A stretch of DNA of 64,000 bases, from positions 372,001 through 436,000 of the forward strand of contig JAHCHG010000003.1 of assembly GCA_026129865.1 (NCBI GenBank), in the 5' to 3' direction. Positions 25,935-34,589 of this stretch are shown in pieces; position 1 is the stretch's first letter; every line of letters begins with the position of its first letter. A model generated the notes under the pieces. That model ran no database searches and was not told the DNA's origin. It worked only from the letters and a program-made list of their open reading frames with translations. Made by a program: the position numbers and the translations under genes. The stretch is from Pyrinomonadaceae bacterium (lineage in GTDB: Bacteria; Acidobacteriota; Blastocatellia; Pyrinomonadales; Pyrinomonadaceae).

Positions 25935-28640
25935 ATGAAAAAACTACCATTATTCTTGCTTGCAGTAATTTGTCTCGCAAACTCCGCATCGCCGCAATCT
26001 GTCGGTAAGTTTTCGGGAACTATCAAAGACCAGAACGGCGACGTTATTCCCGGAGCGCGCGTTTTCCTTCTCAATGAAGAGACGCGAATGGAACAGACGA
26101 CCGTTACCGACTTAAACGGTGCTTTTCAATTTGAAAAATTAACACCCGGAAAACATGTCATACGCATTTTGGCGAAGGGGTTTGCCCCGGAAATAAAGGA
26201 CGTGGCGGTTTCAAGTTCGTCGATGGAAAATCAGGAGATCCGGCTATCGATAGACGAAACCCGTGTGGTGGTTTCTGCAGAGGTCGGTCAGGCAGAAGTG
26301 CGCGAAAACATTCCGCAATCGGTCAGTGTGATCACTACGAACGAGCTCTTAGAACGTTCGACCTCCGTTTTATCGCAGGTTGGCGAGGAAGAAGCCGGGC
26401 TGAACGTTCAAACGACGAGTCCGACGATCGGGGCAGTCGTCGTACGCGGGTTGACGGGAAAAAACGTCGTAAACTACGTTGACGGCGTGCGTTACACGCA
26501 TTCGGGACAGCGCGGCGGGATCAATACGTTTTTTAATCTGAACGACGCAAGCAGCCTGCAGTCGATCGAAGTCTTGCGCGGACCCAATTCGGCGCAATAC
26601 GGTTCGGATTCGCTCGGCGGAACGGTCAATCTTTTGAGCAAATCGGGAATTTACGGCTCGAACAGAGCCGAATTTCACGGCGATGTTACTACGTTCTTCA
26701 ACAGTGCAGACAGAAGTTACGGCGGTTCGACGTTTTTAAGTTACGGCACGAATCGTCTCGGCGGCTACGTTAATCTTTTTGGTCGGCGCGTTAATGAACT
26801 CAGAACAGCGAACGGAATCGATTCGCACTCTTCGATTACACGTTTTCTCGGTCTTCCGTCAACTATCCTTTACGATCGCAATCCCGACACGGATTTTTCG
26901 CAATACGGGGGCGCATTTCGACTGAACTTTGCGCCGAAAGACGATCAACAATTTGTTTTTCAGTATCAAAGAAGTCAGCAAGACGGCGGGCAACGTTTTG
27001 ACCAGATGCTCGGCGGCGACGGAAACCTGATCGCAGATCTGAGAAATCTGATGCTCGATTTCGGCTATTTGCGCTACGTCAAGCAAAATTTGGGCTTTTT
27101 CGACAGCGGGTCGTTTACGCTCTCATTTAACAGCCAGCGCGAGGAACGCGTAAATCAAGGCGGGCAGGGAAATCCGGCGGCAAATATAACTCATCAATAC
27201 GAACGCACGACCGCGACCGGATTCAGCTTCTTTTTGGATAAACTGCTGCCGTTTCGAAACGCGTTTATTTTTGGCGGCGATTATTATCACGAGAAGCTGA
27301 ATTCGCCTGCATTTACGGTGAATCCTGTAACAAATATAACGACAGTTTCGCGTCCGAGAGTGCCGGACGAAGCCAGATTTGATTCGGGCGGTTTGTATAT
27401 TCAAAATTCCTGGAATGCGATTCCCGATCGTTTGAGAATTACAGGCGCGCTCCGGTACAGCGCGGCGGCGTATAAAGTTCGTGCGGAGGATAGTCCGGTC
27501 GTGGCGGGACGAAGACTTTGGCAGGACGATAGTTTACGCGTCGGCGATTTTTCGGGAAGAATCGGAACGGTAATTCGCGTTGCCGACGGTTTTCGCGTCG
27601 CGCTCAATTACAGCCGCGGTTTTCGCTATCCTTCAATGACGGATTTGGGAACGCTCGGTTTGACGGGCGACGGTTATGAAATCGATTATCTTTCTGCAAT
27701 AAATCTGGGCGGCACGATCGGTTCGACGGCAGATTCGAGTGCGGCAAATACGGGAATTTCCGTTGCGAAACAGCGTTCCGAGATCAGCCATAATTTCGAC
27801 GCGGGTTTGCGCTATACAAATAAATGGTTTGATACCGAATTTACGGCGTTTCGGCTCGATCTGAATGACACCATCGTCAAACAGGCTCTGATCTTGCCGC
27901 AGGGCGCGGTCGGACAATTTTTGGGCGATCAGCCGATCGTCAACCAACTTCCGAACGGCGTTGTTTTCGTGCCGCTTTCAACCGCGCCGGTTCTCGTTCG
28001 CGCAAATTTTACCGATGCGAAACTTTACGGCATCGAATACGAACTAGAAGCGAAACTTACGCGGGATTTCAAATTTCAGGGAAATTTCACATACATTCGT
28101 GCCGAAGACAAAGCAACGGGCGAACCGCCGAATATCGAAGGCGGAACGCCGCCGCCGACGGGATTTTTAAGCTTAAAATACGCTCCCGTCGGAAAAAGAT
28201 TCTGGATCGAGGCTTACTCAAATCTCGCGGCAGAACAAGACAGACTTTCGACATTGGATTTAAGCGACAGACGAACCGGCGGACCGCGCAGTCGTTCGCA
28301 GATCGCCAATTTTTTCCGGCGAGGCGCTTGTGCTCGCGGTCTGACAAATAATCCAGACGGCGTTTGCGGAACAGGCGACGAAACGATCTTACTTGCAACC
28401 GGCGAAACGCTCGCGCAGGTTCAGGATAGAGTTTTGGGAGTCGGCGTAAATTCTTCTCAGCTTTTCACATCTTTGCCGTCCTACGCGCTATTTAATTTGC
28501 GCGGCGGTGTTCGGTTTGGCGAAAACACGCAGCTTTTTATAGCATTTGAAAACATCTTCGACCAATTTCACCGCAATCCAAGCTGGGGAATTGACGGTGC
28601 AGGCAGAAGCCTTCTGCTGCAATACAGATATAAATTCTAA
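25935..28640 (+). CDS. TonB-dependent outer-membrane receptor with N-terminal carboxypeptidase-like domain
   Basis: A 901-residue protein. The signal peptide covers residues 1-20. A carboxypeptidase-regulatory-like domain follows (about 24-110, GTIKDQNGDVIPGARVFLLN). The plug domain runs from about 120 to 240, with the IPQSVSVIT opening, VVRGLTGKNVVNYVDGVR and the terminal SIEVLRGPNSAQYGSDSLGGTVN signature. The rest is the 22-strand barrel, ending in an aromatic residue (YRYKF). The CarboxypepD_reg plus plug layout is common in Acidobacteriota and Bacteroidota for uptake of glycans or other large ligands. There is no SusD partner next to it, and siderophore or vitamin transport is equally possible. 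The substrate is not readable from sequence. Confidence 0.92.
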   Translation: MKKLPLFLLAVICLANSASPQSVGKFSGTIKDQNGDVIPGARVFLLNEETRMEQTTVTDLNGAFQFEKLTPGKHVIRILAKGFAPEIKDVAVSSSSMENQEIRLSIDETRVVVSAEVGQAEVRENIPQSVSVITTNELLERSTSVLSQVGEEEAGLNVQTTSPTIGAVVVRGLTGKNVVNYVDGVRYTHSGQRGGINTFFNLNDASSLQSIEVLRGPNSAQYGSDSLGGTVNLLSKSGIYGSNRAEFHGDVTTFFNSADRSYGGSTFLSYGTNRLGGYVNLFGRRVNELRTANGIDSHSSITRFLGLPSTILYDRNPDTDFSQYGGAFRLNFAPKDDQQFVFQYQRSQQDGGQRFDQMLGGDGNLIADLRNLMLDFGYLRYVKQNLGFFDSGSFTLSFNSQREERVNQGGQGNPAANITHQYERTTATGFSFFLDKLLPFRNAFIFGGDYYHEKLNSPAFTVNPVTNITTVSRPRVPDEARFDSGGLYIQNSWNAIPDRLRITGALRYSAAAYKVRAEDSPVVAGRRLWQDDSLRVGDFSGRIGTVIRVADGFRVALNYSRGFRYPSMTDLGTLGLTGDGYEIDYLSAINLGGTIGSTADSSAANTGISVAKQRSEISHNFDAGLRYTNKWFDTEFTAFRLDLNDTIVKQALILPQGAVGQFLGDQPIVNQLPNGVVFVPLSTAPVLVRANFTDAKLYGIEYELEAKLTRDFKFQGNFTYIRAEDKATGEPPNIEGGTPPPTGFLSLKYAPVGKRFWIEAYSNLAAEQDRLSTLDLSDRRTGGPRSRSQIANFFRRGACARGLTNNPDGVCGTGDETILLATGETLAQVQDRVLGVGVNSSQLFTSLPSYALFNLRGGVRFGENTQLFIAFENIFDQFHRNPSWGIDGAGRSLLLQYRYKF

Positions 28641-28641
28641 A

Positions 28642-28717
28642 CAATTGATAATGGATAACGGATAATGGATAATTTTTTGAATCTGCAAGTAAACTATCAA
28701 CTATCCATTATCAATTG
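28642..28717. repeat. Inverted repeat between convergent genes
   Basis: CAATTGATAATGGATA (28642-28657) is the exact reverse complement of TATCCATTATCAATTG (28702-28717), with a 44-base A/T-rich loop containing a further GGATAATGGATAA copy. It lies between the convergent receptor and DUF6526 genes, so it may act as a bidirectional terminator. The GATAATGGATAA motif is of a kind seen as dispersed non-coding repeats. Confidence 0.6.
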
Positions 28718-28720
28718 GTT

Positions 28721-29155
28721 TCAGACTCTCAAATGATCGGCGCGCCAATTTTTGATCTCGCGTTTGATCTGCGACGTTTTTTCAAATTCGCCGTTTAACG
28801 TCCGTTCGATGAGCAGCGGCAATTCTTCATCGCTTGCGAAGCGCAGAGCTATCATTTGATTTGTTTTCAAATTCTGCGCTTTTAGATTTAAATCTTCGGG
28901 TAGGATCTTTTCGTAACGGAGCCGTTCTTCGAGCCGGATCAGGCGGTTTTGAACCGTCAGGGAGTTCAAACGAACCAAGATGCCCATTATCAGCAGTCCG
29001 ATCGCTAAAATTAGGTAGGCGATGCGGTCAATATTGAAATCCTGAACGACCCGCACGATCGCAAAAATGAAATTGAACAAAAGTATCGGCGTTACAATAA
29101 AATGATGCGGAACATGCCATCGCACGTGGTTTTTAAATGTTTGCGTTTCAGCCAT
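28721..29155 (-). CDS. DUF6526 family membrane protein
   Basis: A 144-residue protein with two transmembrane helices (about 18-40 and 46-64) and a cytoplasmic helical tail. Family hallmarks are NHVRWHVPHHF near the start, RLEERLRYEKILPEDL after the helices, and IALRFASDEELPLLIER. The function is not known. It begins 18 bases after the stop codon of the ABC exporter gene on the same strand, so the two are probably co-transcribed. Confidence 0.82.
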   Translation of the reverse strand: MAETQTFKNHVRWHVPHHFIVTPILLFNFIFAIVRVVQDFNIDRIAYLILAIGLLIMGILVRLNSLTVQNRLIRLEERLRYEKILPEDLNLKAQNLKTNQMIALRFASDEELPLLIERTLNGEFEKTSQIKREIKNWRADHLRV

Positions 29156-29173
29156 TTTTTCTCAAATTCTCCT

Positions 29174-30988
29174 TTATACGACGCGTTTTATTTCCGAAAA
29201 ATCTTCTCCCGGATTAATAAAAAGGTTTTTTTCGAACTGATACTGTTTATCGTAAAGTTGCTTATATCGACCGCTTTGCAGCAAAAGTTCTTCATGCGTT
29301 CCGCGTTCGACGATCTCGCCGGCTTCGACAACAAGGATCATGTCTGCGCTGCGAATGGTAGAGAGTCTGTGAGCGATGACGAACGTCGTTCGACCTTTTC
29401 GAAGTTCGTTCAAGCTTGCCTGAATCTTTTGCTCGCTTTCGGAATCGAGACTCGAAGTCGCCTCGTCAAGTATTAAGATCTTTGGATCGGCAAGCAAAGC
29501 CCTAGCGATCGCGATGCGCTGCTTTTGACCGCCGGAAAGTTTGACTCCGCGTTCGCCGACGACCGTATCATAGCCGTTTTCAAATTTGTCTATAAATTCA
29601 TCGCAATACGCAATGCGGCACGCTTCTTTGATCTCGTCGAGTGTCGCCTGCGGATTTGAAAAACGAACATTGTCGAGAATCGTACCGTCGAACAGAAAAT
29701 TTTCCTGCAGCACAACGCCAAGCAGTTTTCTATATTCGCGCAGTTTGATCGACTGAAGATCGCGCCCGTCGATCAAAATTCGACCGCTTTTCGGCTGGAC
29801 AAAATTTAGAACAAGACTGAGGATCGTCGATTTCCCCGAACCGCTCGAACCGACCAGAGCGGTGGTCGATCCGGCAGGAGCATCGAACGAAACGCCTCGT
29901 AAAACAGGCGTATTTTCTTCGTATTCGAAATGTACATCTTCAAAGGTCAGACGCCCTTCAAGAGCTTTCATGCTCGAACGGCTTTCATCCTGATCGTCCT
30001 CGGTCGTCATTTCCATGATCTCGCGAATCCGGTCGAGCCCGGCGAGCGCTTCTGTGATCTGCGTCCCGATCGAACTTAGCTGAACGATCGGAAAAGCAAG
30101 CAGACCGGTAAAAAATATGTACATGAACAGATCGCCGATCGTCATCGATCCGTCGATCACGGAACTGCCGCCGATAATGATCATGACGACACTGATCGCA
30201 CCGATGATCAGCGACGAAAAGGATGAAACTGCCGAAACGCCGGTCATCGAACTTGCTACATTCCGGAAAAATCTATGCGCTCCGCGTGCGAAGATCAGTT
30301 CTTCGCGTTTTTCCGCGGTGTAGGATTTAACGATTCGGATGCCGCCGAGCGATTCCGACAAACGACCCGTAACTTCTGCATTTATAACACTTCGCTCGCG
30401 AAAGATCGGACGCAGTTTCTTGAATGCAAATGCGAGAACGCCGCCGAAAAGCGTCAGAACGATGATCGTTCCGGTCGTCAAACGCCAGTTTAACCAGAAC
30501 AGAACACCGATCGAGATCGTCGCCGTAACAATGCTTCCGGCAAGCTGAACGAGCCCCGTCCCGACGAGGTTCCGAATTCCTTCAGCATCGTTCATGATGC
30601 GCGAGATCAATTGACCGCTCTGAGTTGAATCGAAATACGATATCGGAAGCTTTTCGATCTTTGCCTGGACGTTTTTGCGCATTTCTGTGATCGCCCGCTG
30701 AGCGGCGATCCCTAGAAGCTGCGATAATGCAAATGACGTAACCGCCTGAATTAAAGTTGCGATACCGATAGCCAGCGCGATCCATTTTAATAGTTCGTAG
30801 CGCTGTTTTCCGATGACCTCGTCGATAAGGAACTTAGACGACGCGGGCAAAACCATGCCGGAAAGCTGGCTGATCAGCATCAAAACGCCGCCGACGGCGA
30901 GCCTTCCGCGATAATTCCAGATCAGCTTTCGAGCGATCTTCCAGGCGCCGGAATAATTGACCTTTTTCTTTTTTACATCCTCGGACAT
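29174..30988 (-). CDS. ABC exporter, fused permease-ATPase (MsbA/LmrA type)
   Basis: A 604-residue half-transporter when started at the ATG at 30988. The frame is open to a GTG at 31084, but that would overlap the preceding gene and add an unusual extension. Six transmembrane helices lie in the first 330 residues. The ATPase domain has Walker A GSSGSGKST, a Q-loop (VVLQEN), the signature LSGGQKQR, Walker B LILDEATSSLD and an H-loop (IAHRLST). Homodimeric exporters of this type flip lipids, lipid A precursors or drugs across the inner membrane. Nothing nearby specifies the cargo. It follows the deacetylase-family gene by 64 bases. Confidence 0.93.
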   Translation of the reverse strand: MSEDVKKKKVNYSGAWKIARKLIWNYRGRLAVGGVLMLISQLSGMVLPASSKFLIDEVIGKQRYELLKWIALAIGIATLIQAVTSFALSQLLGIAAQRAITEMRKNVQAKIEKLPISYFDSTQSGQLISRIMNDAEGIRNLVGTGLVQLAGSIVTATISIGVLFWLNWRLTTGTIIVLTLFGGVLAFAFKKLRPIFRERSVINAEVTGRLSESLGGIRIVKSYTAEKREELIFARGAHRFFRNVASSMTGVSAVSSFSSLIIGAISVVMIIIGGSSVIDGSMTIGDLFMYIFFTGLLAFPIVQLSSIGTQITEALAGLDRIREIMEMTTEDDQDESRSSMKALEGRLTFEDVHFEYEENTPVLRGVSFDAPAGSTTALVGSSGSGKSTILSLVLNFVQPKSGRILIDGRDLQSIKLREYRKLLGVVLQENFLFDGTILDNVRFSNPQATLDEIKEACRIAYCDEFIDKFENGYDTVVGERGVKLSGGQKQRIAIARALLADPKILILDEATSSLDSESEQKIQASLNELRKGRTTFVIAHRLSTIRSADMILVVEAGEIVERGTHEELLLQSGRYKQLYDKQYQFEKNLFINPGEDFSEIKRVV

Positions 30989-31052
30989 ATATTTCGTTGA
31001 CCTTCGATCTGCGATGAACTTTAACAAAGAGATTCTCACATTAAGAAGGAAT

Positions 31053-31985
31053 TCACCGTGCCGGCTGCGAAAGTTCCTGAACACCGAACACTGACTTTAC
31101 CGCGCGGATCGTATTGCAATGAATTTCAACAGTGTCGCGAATATCTTGCGCGTATCCTCCGCTAAGCGTCGTAACGATCGGTACGGAATGGCTTCGAGCG
31201 TAGTTCAAAACCATTTCATCACGTTGCCGGAGTCCTTCGATCGAAAGCGACAATCGTCCTAATTTATCATTTACATAAGGATCGGCTCCGCCGAGATAAA
31301 ACACTATATCCGGCTGATGATGGAAAATACGGTCGAGCGCTTCGTTCAATGTTTCAAGATAAATCGTGTCGGTCGTGCCATCCGGCAGTTCTATATCCAA
31401 ATTCGAGACTTCTTTAAATAGCGGATAATTCTTCTCGCCGTGAATCGAAAACGTGAAGACTTCATCATCGTTTTGAAAGATCGACGCGGTTCCGTTGCCT
31501 TGATGTACGTCGCAGTCGATTATCAAAAATCGTTTTGCCAGACCCTCGCGCTGCAACACGCGGATCGCAACTGCGACATCGTTCAAAACGCAAAACCCCT
31601 CGCCGCGGTCGGGGAACGCATGGTGCGTTCCGCCGGCAAGATTTGAAGAAACACCGGTTTTCAGTGCCGTTTGAGCCGCGTTGATCGTGCCCGATACCGC
31701 GAGAAACGTCCGCCGGACAAGCGATTCCGTCCAGGGAAGTCCCAGCCGGCGAATTTCGCGTTTCTCGAGCGTTCCGCTTTTCAGACGGTTTACATAATCT
31801 TCGGTGTGAACAAGCGTCAAATCTTCAATTCGCGCCGGATGCGGTTCTTCGATCTCTCCGGCTGTAACCGTACGTTCCGCAAGGAGAATGTCGCGTGCCA
31901 ATTCAAACTTTTTTATAGGAAATACGTGACCTTCGCCGATATCGGCGTAATAATGCGGCGAGTAAAAAAGCTTGTAATCGATCAT
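31053..31985 (-). CDS. Histone deacetylase-superfamily amidohydrolase
   Basis: A 310-residue zinc-dependent deacetylase of the AcuC/HDAC fold. Visible motifs are THHAFPDRGEGFCVLND with the catalytic His pair, the zinc ligands in IDCDVHQGNG, the FSIHGEKNYP region, and GGADPYVNDKLGRLS with another zinc Asp. The catalytic set is complete. Bacterial members remove acetyl groups from proteins, polyamines or acetoin-related substrates; here the substrate is unknown. The start is an ATG at 31985, with no other in-frame start close by. It lies upstream of the ABC exporter on the same strand. Confidence 0.92.
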   Translation of the reverse strand: MIDYKLFYSPHYYADIGEGHVFPIKKFELARDILLAERTVTAGEIEEPHPARIEDLTLVHTEDYVNRLKSGTLEKREIRRLGLPWTESLVRRTFLAVSGTINAAQTALKTGVSSNLAGGTHHAFPDRGEGFCVLNDVAVAIRVLQREGLAKRFLIIDCDVHQGNGTASIFQNDDEVFTFSIHGEKNYPLFKEVSNLDIELPDGTTDTIYLETLNEALDRIFHHQPDIVFYLGGADPYVNDKLGRLSLSIEGLRQRDEMVLNYARSHSVPIVTTLSGGYAQDIRDTVEIHCNTIRAVKSVFGVQELSQPAR

Positions 31986-32053
31986 CCGTATAACAGGAAT
32001 TATCGCATTTTGATATTTTAAACTAAAGATGGAAAGCAGTTTAAAGGAGTGAT

Positions 32054-32083
32054 GCGGCTTACACTCGGGAAAATGTAAGCCGC
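32054..32083. repeat. Perfect hairpin between ftsB-like and deacetylase genes
   Basis: GCGGCTTACA (32054-32063) and TGTAAGCCGC (32074-32083) form an exact 10-bp stem with a 10-nt loop. There is no T-run on either strand, so it may be an mRNA processing or operator element rather than a terminator. Confidence 0.5.
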
Positions 32084-32190
32084 GGATTTGGCGGAAGGCG
32101 ATACTGTAGGCAACGCGGAGCGGATAGGCAAAAGGCGGATTAAATTAGCGGGCAGGCATAAAATACCAATGAAAAACTCTCCGCAGTAGT

Positions 32191-32553
32191 TCAGTTCACG
32201 GGTACAAGAATTTTTTCGTTCGGACGACTCATCCCGATCTTTCGCGCTTCGCGTTCGATCGTTCGCGGGTCGTTCTTCAAACCGTTGACTTCCTTAAGAA
32301 GCAACATGTTTTCGTTTGTCAATTGCTGAATCTCGGTGTTCAGCTCCTCGTGCTGTTCGATCTCAGCACTCATTTCGGAAAAAGCCCGAAGGTTGATCGC
32401 AAGACAGACAAGAAAGATCAAGGTTACGATAGAAGCGAAAACAACCCATTTTGGTCTTGCTTCTTTACGTCCTTTTTCAGTTCGCGCCCGTCCCCGTTTT
32501 ATGGGTGAACGTTTCGAACTAGTCTTCCAACAAGTATTTGCGACCTTGCTCAA
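32191..32553 (-). CDS. ftsB: FtsB/DivIC-like septum formation initiator protein
   Basis: A 120-residue bitopic membrane protein. It has a basic cytoplasmic N-terminus of about 33 residues, one transmembrane helix (about 36-56), a leucine-rich coiled coil (about 60-90) and a C-terminal RTIEREARKIGMSRPNEKIL that matches the DivIC/FtsB family end. In division it links FtsL and FtsQ and helps to activate septal peptidoglycan synthesis. The only suitable start is a TTG at 32553, which overlaps the end of the phosphohexomutase gene by 35 bases, so the two genes are coupled. The symbol is given by family resemblance, not proven orthology. Confidence 0.78.
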   Translation of the reverse strand: MSKVANTCWKTSSKRSPIKRGRARTEKGRKEARPKWVVFASIVTLIFLVCLAINLRAFSEMSAEIEQHEELNTEIQQLTNENMLLLKEVNGLKNDPRTIEREARKIGMSRPNEKILVPVN

Positions 32554-33913
32554 GCAGCTCCTCCAAAATTTCTTTGCTTTCCGATTCGGCGTAAATTCGT
32601 ACCATCGGCTCCGTGCCTGAAGGACGCATCAGCATCCAACTCTGATCGGTGAAAATGAATTTCACGCCGTCTAACCGGTTAATTTTTTCAATTTTCCGCC
32701 CGCCGATCTCGGACGGTCCCTTCGACAACTTGTCTTTAAGTTTTTGAGCTACTTCATCATTAAGCTTGACGCCGATGCGTTTCGACTCAAGCCGTCCGAC
32801 TCTGGAATAAAGCTCTTCCATCTGCTGCGAAATGCTCTTTCCGCGAACTGCAACCGCTTCGGCAGCGAGCAAACATGCCAAAAGACCGTCTTTCTCGGGA
32901 TAATGACCCTTTATCGAAAGTCCCGCGGATTCTTCTCCGCCGAGAATTATCTCATCTCTATTTATCAATTCGCCGATAAACTTAAACCCGACCGGCGTTT
33001 CGTAAAGCTTTATGCCGCGGTCTTCTGCTACACGATCTATCAAATGCGACGTGGCGACGCTGCGCGCGGCTCCTTCGCGCCATCCGCGCGATTCGTATAA
33101 ATAATCTGTCAAAAGAGCAATGAGCTGATTGGGCTCGATAAACGTTCCGTTTTCATCGACGATCCCAAACCGGTCGCCGTCTCCGTCAGTTGCAATTCCG
33201 AGCGTGATACCGCCATTTTTGACCATGTCGATCAGCTCCGGAATATGTCCTTCGCTCGGCTCGGGCGGTCGACCTCCAAATGTTACGTCGCGCCAATCGT
33301 GAAGCGTTTCGCATTCTAAACCGTTGTCCCGCAGGATCTTGTCAAGATAGCCGCGCCCGGTGCCCCAAAGCGGGTCATAGACATAGCTTCCGTGCGCTGC
33401 GGCAATTTCATTAAAGCGAACCTTACTTTTTAGATCTTCCAGATAAGCCCGTCGCGGGTCGAAATCTTCGATCTTTCCGCCGCTTCCGTTTGGACAGTTC
33501 GTGCCCGATTCAAAATTCCGTTCGATCTGTTTTGTTATTTCAGGAAGCGCCGGTGCTCCATCGGAAGTTGAGAATTTAATTCCCTGATATTCCGGCGGAT
33601 TATGCGAAGCGGTAAAATTTATCGCTCCGACAGCATTTTGATCGCGAATAGCGTGCGAAACCGTCGGTGTCGGCGTCGGATGATTTGAAAGTAAAACCTT
33701 AAAACCTTTTTTGGCTGCAAGTTCTGCAGCAACCTGGCTGAAAGTTTCACCCATGAACCGCGAATCGTGTGCGATTACCAAAGTTGTCCCGGAAGCGTCG
33801 TTTTGGGTTTTCAAATAACTGCAGATCGATTCCGTAACTTTTCTTACGTTTTCGAACGTGAATTCATCGGCGATGATCGAGCGCCAGCCGGATGTTCCAA
33901 AACGCATTGCCAT
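32519..33913 (-). CDS. Phosphohexomutase (phosphoglucomutase/phosphomannomutase family)
   Basis: A 464-residue alpha-D-phosphohexomutase. The four-domain signature is complete: FGTSGWR near the start, the phosphoserine loop TASHNP, the metal loop DGDGDRFG, the sugar loop GGEESAG, and the phosphate-binding RPSGTEP near the C-terminus. It interconverts sugar 1- and 6-phosphates for envelope or glycan precursors. I cannot separate PGM from PMM or GlmM by eye. Overlap with the downstream ftsB-like gene suggests coupled expression of an envelope precursor enzyme and a division protein. Confidence 0.93.
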   Translation of the reverse strand: MAMRFGTSGWRSIIADEFTFENVRKVTESICSYLKTQNDASGTTLVIAHDSRFMGETFSQVAAELAAKKGFKVLLSNHPTPTPTVSHAIRDQNAVGAINFTASHNPPEYQGIKFSTSDGAPALPEITKQIERNFESGTNCPNGSGGKIEDFDPRRAYLEDLKSKVRFNEIAAAHGSYVYDPLWGTGRGYLDKILRDNGLECETLHDWRDVTFGGRPPEPSEGHIPELIDMVKNGGITLGIATDGDGDRFGIVDENGTFIEPNQLIALLTDYLYESRGWREGAARSVATSHLIDRVAEDRGIKLYETPVGFKFIGELINRDEIILGGEESAGLSIKGHYPEKDGLLACLLAAEAVAVRGKSISQQMEELYSRVGRLESKRIGVKLNDEVAQKLKDKLSKGPSEIGGRKIEKINRLDGVKFIFTDQSWMLMRPSGTEPMVRIYAESESKEILEELLEQGRKYLLED

Positions 33914-34440
33914 CTTCTGAAAGACTACCCTTTTTGTTTGTAAACCTTGCTGAAAAGTTAGAGAAAGTACCTGTTGACCGTTACTCAGAATTAGAACTAC
34001 ATCTGAAGTAGAACCAAACTATCATATCGAGTTTAAAGTTGTAAAGGCTTTTTTTTGCAGGCGGAACTTACGCTAAATCAATAAGTTACAAAAGTAACTT
34101 GAAGTGATTGTTCAACAGAGTGCTTAAAGGTGTACAAAAAGTGAACGAAAAGCCGGTCAGATTGACATGTTGGGTTTTGGTCAATGATTACGGCGGTCGC
34201 GCGGGATTTTTTCGCGTGAATCGCCTGGAGATCGCTTAAACAATGGTTTAATCAGTTAAGGATGTCCGGCTGATCGCCTTCAAATATATACGCCGGAAGC
34301 GCAGACGGCTAAATTTCTCATGTGTCATTTCGGAACACTTAGCGGTTAAGGCGTGCCGCTGTGTCATAACCGCTCAGCTAATCATTAAAGATTATTTCAC
34401 TAACTGTTGCAAGTAAAGACCTATACGCAGAAAAGTCCGC
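33914..34440. promoter_or_regulatory. Upstream region of the radical SAM gene with paired repeats (candidate enhancer sites)
   Basis: There is no gene here. About 100 bases upstream of the sigma-54 promoter, AGCGGTTA (34341-34348) faces TAACCGCT (34367-34374), and TGTGTCAT occurs as a direct repeat at 34321-34328 and 34360-34367. Paired elements at this distance are what an enhancer-binding activator of sigma-54 would use. The left part also holds the promoter of the leftward phosphohexomutase gene. The rest shows only A/T-rich tracts. Confidence 0.5.
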
Positions 34441-34456
34441 TGGCACGCATTTTGCT
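34441..34456 (+). promoter_or_regulatory. Sigma-54 (RpoN) promoter
   Basis: TGGCACGCATTTTGCT matches the -24/-12 consensus TGGCAC-N5-TTGCW at every defined position with exact spacing. It lies upstream of the radical SAM gene on the same strand. The predicted transcription start is near 34467, leaving a 5' leader of about 120 bases before the ATG at 34590. Confidence 0.75.
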
Positions 34457-34589
34457 CATATTTAAATGAAAAGAGCGCGAAAAGGTTTTTCAACCAACAG
34501 CATTTATCAAATACCTTTTTCTGACCAAGCGTTCAAAAAATCAAAAACAATTGGAAATAGGAATTGTTTCTTTTGGAGAAAAGAAGATT

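Noticed and set aside
30989..31084. GTG start extending the ABC exporter
   Set aside because: It would overlap the end of the preceding deacetylase-family gene and add a non-conserved extension; the ATG at 30988 gives the usual length.
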